Part shown: positions 24,461 to 33,750 of the stretch, in pieces
Numbering within the stretch: position 1 is the stretch's first letter
How the letters are laid out: each line of letters starts with the position of its first letter
From: Lanius collurio
Lineage: Eukaryota; Chordata; Aves; Passeriformes; Laniidae
DNA length: 64,000 nt
Assembly: GCA_020086605.1 (NCBI GenBank)
Contig: JACBWW010000052.1
Location: forward strand, 642,594-706,593
Reading direction: 5' to 3'
Notes under the pieces: model-generated
The model's input: only the letters and a program-made list of their open reading frames with translations
Database searches by the model: none
Told to the model about the DNA's origin: nothing
Made by a program: the position numbers and the translations under genes

Positions 24461-25187
24461 TCAGTCTCTGTTTGTGGAAGGACCATCCCAGTCTCTGCTT
24501 GTGGAAGGACCGTCCACCTGACAGTTGACATCCTGGTCATCATCAGAAGAGTCATCGGGTTGATGATCTACATTCTGGTCGCCATTTGGATGGTCTGCAT
24601 TCTGGTCACCATTTGGAGGTTGCCTGTTCTGCCTCTGGTGCTGTAGGTCAGGGCGAACACATTTTGCAGGTAGCCACGGTACCCCAGTATCTGTGGAAAC
24701 ACAAGCATACCCACGACCCCCAAATGATAAGCTCATGTGGGCCTTCCCATGATTAGTAAGTAAATTCCATACCCAGACTTTTGCCTGAGGCAGTTGTGTC
24801 TCACCTGAACACTGCAATGAGAGAAAATGATTCAGAATAACAGGATTATTTTAATTTTGTGGTACTGTAAGGTGATTAATTGTATACAAAGATTTTCAAG
24901 TCAGTTCTGTGGGGGTTCTCTATGCATTCCCCCTTTCTGTTTTTCCAAAACATGCTTCAAAGTACCATGAGCATGTTCAACAATTGCTTGGCCAGTAGGA
25001 GAATGTAGGATACAAAAGGTATGGTCTATACCCCATAGGCGCAAGAACTGCCACGTCCTCTCTGAAGCACAGGCAAGACTGTTATCGGTTTTCACAGTAG
25101 CCAGCACACCCAGGACCGAGAAAGCAAATTTCCAATGGGCAATGACATCACAGTCCTTCTCTCCAGTGTGAGCAGTAGCCCACATAG
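24461..25187 (-). pseudogene. pol: Integrase, C-terminal half, with odd acidic tail
   Basis: 25187-24901 carries the second part of the retroviral integrase core: WATAHTGEKDCDVIAHW, VKTDNSLACASERTWQFL and HSPTGQAIVEHAHGTLK, holding the second catalytic Asp and the final Glu. A frameshift leads into 24817-24461, the C-terminal DNA-binding part (GRGYACVSTDTGVPWLPAKC). After QHQRQNRQPP comes an unusual tail of near-repeats, NGDQNADHPNGDQNVDHQ, then PSTSRDWDGPSTNRD, rich in Asp and Asn. The N-terminal half lies beyond the nested LTR at 26593-27004. Confidence 0.85.
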
Positions 25188-25192
25188 CTGAG

Positions 25193-26592
25193 TGTTGTGG
25201 TTTGACACAACTAAGCTTCAAGCATCTAAAATATCAGTTATTTTATAAGGAAAAACAAAATAAGAAAATATTGAGGAAAACTAGATAGCTGCGAGGCAAA
25301 AAACAGGTTCAAACTTAAACAGTTGCAGTACAAGGAGAAAGTTTTATTACTAACAGAATTAAAAGTTAAAAGATATAACAAGAAATTAAAACACACACAC
25401 CCTCCCCCCTGCTCCCTTCTTCTCAGCACTTTTTCTTTTTAACTAGCACAAAAGATAACACAACATAGGATTCTAGTCAGTGTTGCAGTTCTTGAAGAGT
25501 CTCTCTCTTATGCTTAAGGAAAAAGGGTTTCTTCTTCTTGCTTCACATGGTTTCCCAAACTGCCCCCAACAACAGACCTGCCCAGAAAGAAACAATCTGC
25601 TGTGGTGTAATACATCTCTTCTATGAAAAAAAAATATCAGTTTTTTCACACTGCCACACCTGGGCCATCACATGTGGTTATCAATCTTTTTAAGGATGGG
25701 TCATTTTGGCCTGAACACAAAGGCTTTGTCTGCTACAAATCCTTAAAAGCCTCTCACTGCTTCTATATCCTGGCATAGGCACTCTCTCTTTACAAACTTC
25801 ACTGGCCACACGTAAGTCTTCCATCCCCCCATGCACTTCAAATGGATTAAAGAGATAAACAGTTTGAGATATTACAGTTTCTTGCCACCACATGCAAGAA
25901 GTATTTTTAAGCTACGCGCAAAAAATGCGGCACTGCCCCTTTTCTCCATTGCCATTTCCATCTCCGTCTCACATGGCTCACTCTCTCTCTCTGATTCTGA
26001 AAACTTTATGTTGAAGAATGTTCTTTTCCAGGCTTTATGGTGAAGAAAGCCTCGCTCTTTTTGTGCTGCTGGCTGCATGGTGGTTTTTTTTCAGTTCAGT
26101 GCGAAGTGTGCTGGCTGCAGAAAGGAGGCTCCCGCCGGCTCCCTGTGGAGAACGGGGGGGGACCTGCCTGTCCCAAGGAGCCACTCTGGAAAGATTCCAG
26201 CTGTGTGCCAGTCCGTGACTGGGTTTAGCTGCGTAGCAGTCCATGGCTGGGTTTAGCTGTGTGCCAGTCCATGGCTGGGTCCAGCTGTCTAGCAGTCCAT
26301 GGCTGGGTTTAGCTGACTGGGCTCTGGGATGGTTCCCTCCCCAGTGACCCAGGATCCGTGCTGCGGCATCAGGAAGAGGGGGAGGGGGCCGGGGCTTCGG
26401 CCTGGCCCGACCCAGCCCGGCCCGAGGGGACCTCGACCCGGCGAGGCCCCAAGGCTCCAAGGCCGCCCCACCTCCCTCAGGCAGGCTGGAACAAGAGGAA
26501 TTCCCACCTTTCCGTGCAGTTTAAATGTGTAAATTGTGGGAAGCTTCATTGGTCTAAAAATCTGTCTATCAACTCAGATTCAACCCACTACA
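25193..26592 (-). mobile_element. 1.4-kb solo LTR nested in provirus D integrase
   Basis: On minus TGTAGTGGGTTGA...CAAACCACAACA, flanked by CTGAG (25188-25192) and TTGAG (26593-26597), a 5-bp duplication with one change. It interrupts integrase between DMFSSM and MWATAHTGE. It is a near full-length inverted match to 61902-63217. A minus-strand AATAAA near 25345 and C-rich block at 25400 fit an LTR. It has about four tandem units of an AGCAGTCCATGGCTGGG-type repeat at 26208-26314. Confidence 0.85.
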
Positions 26593-27040
26593 TTGAGGAG
26601 AACATATCAATAGATACATGCACATATTTAAGCCGGCCAAATTCAGGGATATGCGTTACATCCATTTGCCGAAGCTGCAAGACTTTTAGCCATCTGGGGT
26701 TAACCACTGGTAGCAAAGGTGCAGCGAGCCCATGGCAGTCAGCACAAGCACTGACAATGTCACGCACTTCGGCTGGCATCAAATGAAACTGCTTCTGCAG
26801 GGTATGTGCACTTTGAGGAAAGAAACCATGCGATGCCTTGGCTTGTGCAATTTTGTCAGGCTGAGGCCCTATGCACACAGGGTTGGCCAGCATGTCAGCC
26901 CTGGCATTGTCTTCTGAGCCCTGGGTGCTGTCTCTGGGGTAGCTGAGTCGGCCTGTGTCTGTACCTGTGCCACCCTCTGGGGGAGCGTCTGCATTGAAGA
27001 ACAATTCCCCATTCTTGCACCCCGGTGGAAGTTTTCTGAT
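26593..27040 (-). pseudogene. pol: RNase H end and integrase N-terminal half
   Basis: From 27004 down the frame reads EDNARADMLANPV (end of RNase H), PQPDKIAQAKASHGFF and SACADCHG (the HHCC zinc domain that binds viral DNA ends), then LRQMDVTHIPEFGRLKYVHV with the first catalytic Asp. It is cut at DMFSSM by the nested LTR. Upstream it abuts gag-like sequence near 27020 without protease or RT, so an internal deletion is inferred. Class II type. Confidence 0.85.
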
Positions 27041-28281
27041 AAAGGCTGACCATCAGCATGAGTCAGAGATCTACAATAGTCTGAGCAATGCCCTGGTCTA
27101 CCACACCTCTTGCACTGGGGAGACCACTGTGTTCTCTTTTTGTCTTAACTTAGGTCGTTTCTGGTTTTTAGCTCGTTTTGGTTGCTTTGGTTCACAACCA
27201 GAAGGTGCATGAACAGGCTCAGGAGCACAGCCAAAGCAGATCTTTTGTGGCTCCAATATCCCACCTTAGAGCTGGCATCGACCGTCTTTGAGGTTCTCCT
27301 GGTAAAGCATCTATGATTTTTTTCTGCACTCCTCATTTGCATTATCTCTCACTAACTGACTTAACAACACCTGTCTTAGCCTGTTGTCTTCAACCTGCTT
27401 CTCAAGATAAGCAACACCCTTCTCAATGAAGGAGAAAAAGGACTAAGATCGTCCCTGAATAATTTCTGTATTCCATCTTGTAGGAGCAGCTATTTCTATG
27501 ATTTTTAACAGGGCTAGCATGCCAACCTCCTGAGCTTGCTTCAGGACGGCCGAGGGAAAGGTACCTTGGAGATTGGGTTCAGAGAAAGGACCAGTCCCCA
27601 TAAGAGCATCTGTCCCTATTGCATGTCTACAGTCACTAGCAGGCAACTGCAGATTCTCTCATGAAGCCCTATCAGCTAGCTTTCTCCAGGTATTTTCAAA
27701 AACTGAACATTATACAGGTTGAAACAGGATATTACTTAAGTGCCTGACATCATATGGAGCAAGTAAATTTGTATTTATCACCCTTAATATTTGCATAACC
27801 TCAGAGGACCCAAGCCCATGTTTTGCAACCTTGTCTTGAAGATCCTATCCAACCTTCCAGGCTATGACTTAGTGTTTGTTACGTTCACCCAAATTTGGAA
27901 GAGCCTTAAACACTGGGAAAGCTTGAATCTCCCCTTTCAGGGTGTCATCACCATCCTGAACTACTGGCACAGCCTTTGAAAACAGTGTAGCAGCTTCCTG
28001 ATTACTCTCAGAATCATCAAATCTACTTGGAATCCTCATTCGTTCCAATAAATCCCAATCTCCATCGTCCTGGACACGCATCTTTAGCAACTCCCAGAAG
28101 TGGTTATAATGTGTGGGATGCACAGTTACAGTACATTCCCGGAAAGTCCAGGGTCGAGATTGAAGCAGCCTTTTCTTTCGCCGCCCGACTGCAGCAGCTT
28201 TTCAACCCGGGGCCAAAGCCTCCTCTGCCTCACTGCCTGACAAGGAATCATCCTTTTTAGCACATTTGAGGAGCCATGAAC
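27041..28281 (-). pseudogene. gag: Gag capsid/nucleocapsid region of provirus D
   Basis: Resuming gag below copy B, the minus strand reads VTVHPTHYNHFWELLKMRVQ, then EIQAFPVFKALPNLGERNKH (start of capsid), then GPFSEPNLQGTFPSAVLKQAQ and VAYLEKQVEDNRLRQVL (capsid C-terminal part and linker). Several stops and frame changes break it. A Cys-containing remnant near 27230 may be what is left of a zinc knuckle. It is joined directly to RNase H/integrase sequence downstream. Confidence 0.7.
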
Positions 28282-28578
28282 TGTTGTAGTGCAGGAAATC
28301 CTTACAACAATATATAAGACAACGATGAACTTGGAAGGAAAGATGAAGCGGTATTTTTGTAGATTTTCAGGGATTATTTTATTTCTCCAGCCACATGGCT
28401 GGAGTTCCCAAGCCGACTCTCCTCATGGGACCCTGCTCCTTCTCCTCCGGCCCCAGGTACACCCACCACCCAATCAGGAACAGGTATGGGGCACACATGA
28501 CATGGGGACAGGGACAGAGGCAGACCCGTACCCTGCAGGGTCCCTCCCCTGGGGATTTCAGGGAGAGGCACCTCCACA
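28282..28578 (-). mobile_element. 3' LTR of copy B
   Basis: 297 bp, TGTTGTAGTGCAGG...CCTCCACA on plus. It differs from the 5' LTR at a modest number of sites by eye. Minus AATAAA is read as TTTATT near 28378. Confidence 0.9.
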
Positions 28579-28794
28579 ATTCACCCTTTCTTATTAAATA
28601 AAATAACATGGGAAATAGTTGGATAAACAACAAAACAATTTCAAAGGAAAGGAAGCCACTATCTTGAGTCCCCAAATGTCCAAACCGATTTCCTTTGGAG
28701 CATCAGAAGGGAGACAGGACTTGAGCACGCTTCAGAGGGAAACTGAGGAAGTGATTTTCCTTTTTGTACCTGTTGGAATCTTAGAAAATGACTG

Positions 28795-30435
28795 TTAATT
28801 TCTTCCCTCCCTCCTTTTCATCCCCCTCATCGGCATTGCAAAAGGGATTAATGGCAAACGAAAAGACTGGTTTTGTGAGGGGTGCCAGAAAGGGAAATTT
28901 GCGCTGGGCATATATGGGGGGAAAAGGGACATGGGATAAAAGGGGAAGGTGGGATAGGGAAAAGGATAGGGATTATGGGGATATTGTCTAGCATATTTAC
29001 TGCCTTTCACAGGAACACCCCCAGGGCCTGTAACACATGCAGCCTGTGGGCCCTTTCTTCCTTGCACAAGTTTAAATTCTACTCTTTCTCCTTCTTCTAA
29101 GCTTGGAAAATCACTTTTGGGATTCTTTTTTACAATAGCAGATTAATGGACAAAAATGCTTTCTCCAGTATCGTTTTTCAACAAGAAACCGTAATTTTTC
29201 TTTACATTATACCACTTCACAGTTCCAAGAACCCTAGCTGTGATAACCTTTACATTTTTCCTCATTCTTTTGTTCTTGCTTTCACTTTCATTTTTTCTCG
29301 CATCGGAGCTGCTGCAGCCAGGACCGCTGGGGCCGGGGCCACCAGCGCATTCCTGTTGCAGGGTCTGGACTCCTCGGGATCACGTGTGGGACCCAGCAGG
29401 TCCCACAGGCCATGCTGATGCACACTGACCCTGCCAGCTGCTCCACCTCCGGCCACCTCTGCACTGCTGTTTGGCGCCATGCTCACTTCCCCCTCTGGAA
29501 CTCCGCATGACTTCTCCATGCTTTCTGGGTGTTCGCGCAGCTGCATGGTCTCGCCCTGTGAGGCGTTCACGTGTGCGCGGCTTTGTATTGCCGGCACTGC
29601 CGCTGCTGTTGCTGTTGCTGCTGTCGGCTGTGTGGCCATCGGCTAGCACGGTTCCTTTTTTGCCCCCACACCCCTCTGGCTCTGATTGGCGTGGCTCACC
29701 ATGGTCGCCATAGCAACTGCCACAATCGCCGCTGCCTTTCTTGGTGCAGGGTTCGGACTGTCTCTCGCCATGCGGCATGGGGCAGCCATCGCCAGGATGC
29801 GCCTCAGCCGCCACTGCCCTCGCCACTGCCTCAGGGTGAACACCGCCGGGCCTGCGCCGCCACGCTGCTCCTGGCTCCACTCCTGCCGCCTCCGGTCTCT
29901 CCGCCGGCTCTGCTCTCGCCGTGCCTGGCCTCACTGGCTCTCCCACCCATGGGAGCTCCCTCGCCACTGCCCGCAATGCACTCGGCACACGCGGCCAGGG
30001 CCATGCGGTCTCCAGGGTGGCGGAGGAGTCCCCTGCAACACGGGCACTGCTCGACCACGTGTTTGCTGCTGATACAGTAGCAGGGCACAGCTGACACTGC
30101 TCAACACTGTCTGTAATCAGGTAATATTCATGGAAACAGTCCTGCATCAGCCCGTTTTTTGATTCGGAAGTTAACTGTGTCCAAACATTCTTCCAAAAGT
30201 CCTTGGTAAGAATCAACTTCCAAGAAACATAGAAGAAGTTTTTAAACAGCCATGACAAAAAGTGTCTTAATTCTTTCTGAGTTTGAATTAAGCTAAAGTC
30301 TACATATTGCTGTTCCAGAACCTTTTTTAGCTTAAGGTAAATGTCTCTTTGTGGTTCAGACAGCCATGAGCACTTCCATGAGTCCTCAATCGTTCCGAGA
30401 TGGGACATCAAAATGAAAGCAAGAAGAGATATCAA
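28795..30435 (-). pseudogene. Gag matrix - GC-rich linker - Y-box cold-shock domain fusion, two stops
   Basis: One frame runs from ATG at 30435 to a stop at 28797-28795 (546 codons), broken by TGA at 29382-29380 and TAA at 29145-29143. Residues about 15-110: matrix-like Gag domain (IYLKLKKVLEQQYVDFSL, FLSWLFKNFFYVSW, DFWKNVWTQL). Residues about 115-385: Ala/Arg/Gly/Ser linker. Residues about 396-483 (29250-28987): a Y-box-family cold-shock domain with [10 protein letters not shown], an RNP1-like NYGFLL, RNP2 IFVH (the TAA follows directly), [20 protein letters not shown] and [15 protein letters not shown]. Tail: Pro/Phe/Tyr-rich. Host Y-box proteins bind RNA and single-stranded DNA; a role in RNA binding or packaging is inference. 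The frame identity was checked by position arithmetic (all parts differ from 30435 by multiples of three). Confidence 0.85.
28987..29250 (-). other. Captured Y-box cold-shock domain
   Basis: This is the part homologous to YBX1/YBX2/YBX3. Diagnostic words are [31 protein letters not shown] and [14 protein letters not shown]; the last is almost the Y-box wording (GPGGVPV.GS.YA). LIN28 or bacterial cold-shock proteins fit less well because they lack the GVPV.GSKYA ending. It is intron-free, as expected for a transcript captured by retrotransposition. Which YBX paralogue was the donor cannot be told by eye. Confidence 0.85.
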
Positions 30436-30491
30436 GAGTTATTCACAAATTATCTTCTCCGGGAATCGTTTGCCAACATTTCTCCACCATT

Positions 30492-30788
30492 TGTAGTAGT
30501 GCGGGGAATCCTTACAACAATATATAAGACAGCGATGGACTCAGAAGGAAAGATGAAGTAATAGCTTTGTAGATTTTCAGGGATTATTTTATTTCTCCAG
30601 CCACATGGCTGGAGTTCCCAAGCCGACTCTCCTCATGGGACCCTGCTCCTTCTCCTCCGGCCCCAGGCACACCCACCACCCAATCAGGAACAGGTATGGG
30701 GCACACGTGACATGGGGACAGGGATAGAGGCAGACCCATAACCTGCAGGATCCCTCCCCTGGGGATTTCAGGGAGAGGCACCTCCACA
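30492..30788 (-). mobile_element. 5' LTR of copy B
   Basis: 297 bp. On minus it starts TGTGGAGGTGCC and ends GCACTACTACA. TTTATT (minus AATAAA) is at 30588-30593. Confidence 0.9.
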
Positions 30789-30794
30789 ATGAAC

Positions 30795-32147
30795 AAACAG
30801 AGGCAAGTGGGGAGTAGTCCACTGGCCCAAAGGAGAACTGACAGCAGGGGCTGCGTTCGGCTGTGCAGAGGTTTGCACCACAGCTTCTCTTGAGGATGCA
30901 CTCTCAGGCGGTTTTGATTGGTCTGGAGCATACTCTGCCACGGCCGTCTCAACAGCTCCAATGCACCCACAGCTGCTGCCTGCTTTGCTAGCCCAGGCTG
31001 CGCCAGCTCTAGGTCCGCCACTGGCTGGGATACGGGCATCGTGCCTACCACTTTTTTTGCCGGTCTCGGCTTTGCTGGCTGCTGGAGCGCCAGGTTAGAG
31101 CCGGTCACTGGCAGCATGGCGGCTGCCACCTTTTCTTCTGGGTTCGGGGCATCCAGCAGTGTCACTTCCATGTTCGCCGCACCTCCCGTGGACAGTGCCT
31201 CCCCGGCGAGTCCTGTGCAGCGGGGTGTCTCCGCCAGCTTCAGCTGCTGCCTTTGTAAGCTGATTACCTCTGCCAGCTGCTCGGAAATATTCGGCAAATA
31301 GCGTATTAAAAGTTCTGCGGCTTGGTGCTGCACACGCATGGGACTGTCCATCTCTATGGAAACCGACTCACTATATCTGGGCATTTTTAGCGGAGCAGAC
31401 GCATGCACAGAGCTGTCTGCACTTTTCTAGCCCAAAGTGTCCATCCGAGCATTCACCCCATGGCAGGCGCATGCGTAGACGTGGTAGGAGCCGTCATGGA
31501 CCCCCAAGATGCAATCCCGGTACATCCTGGGGTTGTACACGCAGCAGCCCCCACAGCCACTGCCGAGCCAAAAGATGGAGTGAGCTCTGCTCCCTCTCGG
31601 TGCCCACATACCCCGCCCCCCCCACCCACTTGTGCTGTGCTGGCGTGGTGTCCGTGGGGAGCTCAGGCTCCACGGCATCCCCCGCTTGTGGAGCCGGGGG
31701 GCTTTTGTCAGATCTCTCTCTATCCCATGCCTCCGAAACGGGCGAATCAGCTCTGCTGCCACATGTAAAGTCTATCAGCAGCTTGAGCAAACTCTCCCAG
31801 GCACATAGCAATCCCGACACTGACGAATCCCCAGACATAAATTCATGAAACAGAGCAGACCCTAGCTCCTGCCACCACCCGAAATCCAGAGCAGTCTCCA
31901 AATTTGGTAAGAATCCATGCCCGATAGCCCAGTCTAAGACTTCACAAAGTGAGTTCTCAGAAACATAGGGGTCTTTTGAACTAGAAACATCCCACCAGGC
32001 TGACAGGACAGAGTCTTTCTGAGGTGCTGTTCTCCCTACTTTTAGTCCCTTCAGGCATCCTGGCCTGTGAGGGAGGGGGAAGGATACAGCGTACCTCTAG
32101 AGAAATGAGGCTTGGCTCGAAGCGCACAGGGCATGTCACAGTGCAGA
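30795..32147 (-). pseudogene. gag: Gag N-terminal (matrix) region of provirus D
   Basis: From about 32040 the minus strand reads AWWDVSSSKDPYVSENSLCEV, then WWQELGSALFHEFM and LLCAWESLLKLLIDF, a helical Trp-rich matrix-like region. After a frameshift, 31408-30795 gives PMRVQHQAAELLIRYLP and EQLAEVISLQRQQLK, then an Ala/Pro-rich linker (RPAKKVVGTMPVSQP). The frame is cut at 30794 by copy B and runs on into its LTR. Beta-type Gag is inferred from context; sequence similarity to known matrix proteins is weak by eye. Confidence 0.6.
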
Positions 32148-32165
32148 TCATGTCAGGCTACACCA
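32148..32165 (-). other. Primer-binding site, tRNA-Trp-like
   Basis: Minus-strand TGGTGTAGCCTGACATGATC matches the tRNA-Trp primer complement used by alpharetroviruses, with one inserted base and about three changes. Confidence 0.6.
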
Positions 32166-32167
32166 AA

Positions 32168-32520
32168 TATGATGGCAGACCACAGGGGTAGCGGGCGTAG
32201 AGGAGGAGAGAGAAAAGGCCTGCAGGCAGGAACGATGCTCCAAGAATGATTTTATTGATTATTTCCCACTATATCATTGACCTTTTCTTCATAACCTAAT
32301 AGGTCAAAGACATGCCACCCCCTTGGGGCCATTGGCTAAAATCCTAAAACATCCACTATCAAAATATTTTTCTATTGTACTATAAACAAAGTTTTACAAG
32401 GTCACAGGTGTTCTACAAGTTTACAGAACTTACTAACAGCTTCTGTGAGAGCAAAGAATCTCCCACAGGACCAGAAAAATATCAAAAATTTTTCTTGCTA
32501 GCAGCATTTTTGTATTCACA
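32168..32520 (-). mobile_element. 5' LTR of provirus D
   Basis: 353 bp, near-identical to 23971-24322. Its inner end is TATGATGG on plus, so the terminal CA has become TA. Confidence 0.9.
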
Positions 32521-32526
32521 CATATA

Positions 32527-33289
32527 GACAAAGAAAGAAGCCCAGTCTACTGGAACTCAGTCTGAGTAACGTAGACATTAATACCCACCCTGGTGAGATG
32601 TCCAGTTCCTTAACTTGCAAGAGATTCTTAGATTAACCTCAATTAATAGATTCACAAGCTCCTCTTTTATTCTTACGACAAGCTTTGCAATTTAAAAAAA
32701 AAAAAAAAAAACCAAACAAAAAAATCCAAAACAACAACAACAGAATTCTGCAAAACAGTGTTGGATTTGAGTGGCTTTGTTCTTCTCACAGATATTCTAA
32801 TGAAACAACTTCACTGACTTATAACATTTACTTTGGTTTGACTGAGAGAGATTGTTCTCACAGATCGATTCTTTCAACAGACTAATTATAATGAAATTTA
32901 CTGCTTGGTCCACAGCCAGCATTCTCTATAATACATTAATTCTTCACTTCCATGTAATTTAATACCTTGGACAGCCTTGCTCATCTGTAACTGTTTTGCT
33001 TTGACATAGAATAGAATTTTGTTTTGTTCTTAAAATAAACTTGTGTGTTTCCAATGGAGTGACAGTTGCTTCAGCAGCATTTCACTTCTAAGCATCATGT
33101 TGCACTCAGTGGGCATTCAGAGACTGATCTGCATTACACCAGTCAGGACATACATACAGTAGTAAAATTATTTAATACCATGCCTGGCATCTTACCCCAT
33201 ATCATGGTGTTTATCTTTACAAATAAGACTTTATAAATAGAAGCATTTATACCAAGTATTTTTTTGTATTTACAAGAAAATGTTACAAG
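32527..33289. other. Intergenic, nothing recognised
   Basis: AT-rich with an A run at 32693-32710. No coding signal. Confidence 0.5.
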
Positions 33290-33750
33290 CAAGTATTATT
33301 GTCTCTGCCCAGCTCTGTGGCTCACATGCACTCATACACAAATGCACAGCTAGCCTCAGTACAAAGTCAGCGGTAAAAGAGGCGGGAAGGGTCTTTGCAT
33401 GTGTTCCAACAGGAGTATTTATTGTTTCTACACTGCTGAAGGTTCCGGAGGCAAAGATGAAAATAATGGCGAACTCAGAGTTTTATCTGGGGGCGAGGAA
33501 AAAGTGGGACTAGGGAATGGGAACCAATGGGGAAACTCTGGGGGAGTGGCGAGGGGCAAAGGGCCGACATCTAACCACCAATACAGAACTGGGGTAGATT
33601 AACATAACAGAACATGGTATTCTGGGAGAGGCTTGTTTTCCTCACCATGGCCACTGTCTGGCACCAGAGACTCTCTTACAAAGAGCTCTCTCTGTCCCTT
33701 GTGCCACAGGCTAATTGGCCACCACAGGCAAGCTGCCTTTTTTTGAAAGG
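33290..33750 (-). mobile_element. Probable ERVK-type solo LTR
   Basis: Layout resembles the LTR at 3338-3936: minus AATAAA (TTTATT at about 33419), a GTTTTATCTGGGGGC block like GTTTTATCTGGAGC at 3613, and GGGAACCAATGGGG. Borders are approximate and no convincing TSD was found. Confidence 0.5.

Larger units (their letters stand above)
28282..30788 (-). mobile_element. Copy B: complete short LTR element with Gag-Y-box fusion frame
   Basis: 2507 bp, inserted in gag of provirus D with a perfect 6-bp duplication (ATGAAC on plus at 28276-28281 and 30789-30794). Two 297-bp LTRs flank a 1.9-kb interior that has one long coding frame and no protease, RT, integrase or env. It must be moved by another element's enzymes; the 6-bp duplication points to a class II integrase. 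Next to the 5' LTR lies AATGGTGGAGAAATG, whose TGGTGGAGA fits the start of a tRNA-Ala primer site. Before the 3' LTR is AATAAGAAAGGGTGAAT, a plausible polypurine tract. Confidence 0.9.
23971..32520 (-). mobile_element. Provirus D: class II (ERVK/alpha-beta-like), with two nested insertions
   Basis: LTRs at 23971-24322 and 32168-32520 are flanked by the identical 6-bp CATATA (23965-23970 and 32521-32526). Minus-strand order: 5' LTR, tRNA-Trp-like primer site, gag, a deletion removing protease and most of reverse transcriptase, integrase, polypurine tract, 3' LTR. There is no env. Copy B (28282-30788) sits inside gag and a 1.4-kb LTR (25193-26592) inside integrase. Without these the element would be about 4.6 kb. 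A 6-bp duplication is usual for alpharetroviruses and many ERVK. Confidence 0.9.

Noticed and set aside
25193..26592. Insertion in integrase as a DNA transposon
   Set aside because: TG...CA ends, 5-bp TSD, poly(A) signal and no long terminal inverted repeats fit an LTR.
28987..29250. Cold-shock domain as LIN28 or bacterial Csp type
   Set aside because: The [10 protein letters not shown] ending and KKNP segment fit the Y-box family better.
29471..30080. Plus-strand open frames of 80-169 codons over copy B
   Set aside because: Antisense shadows of the CpG-rich linker; low-complexity Cys/Leu/Pro composition without a domain.
31403..31848. Plus-strand open frames over provirus D gag
   Set aside because: They are antisense shadows of the GC-rich gag region on minus.
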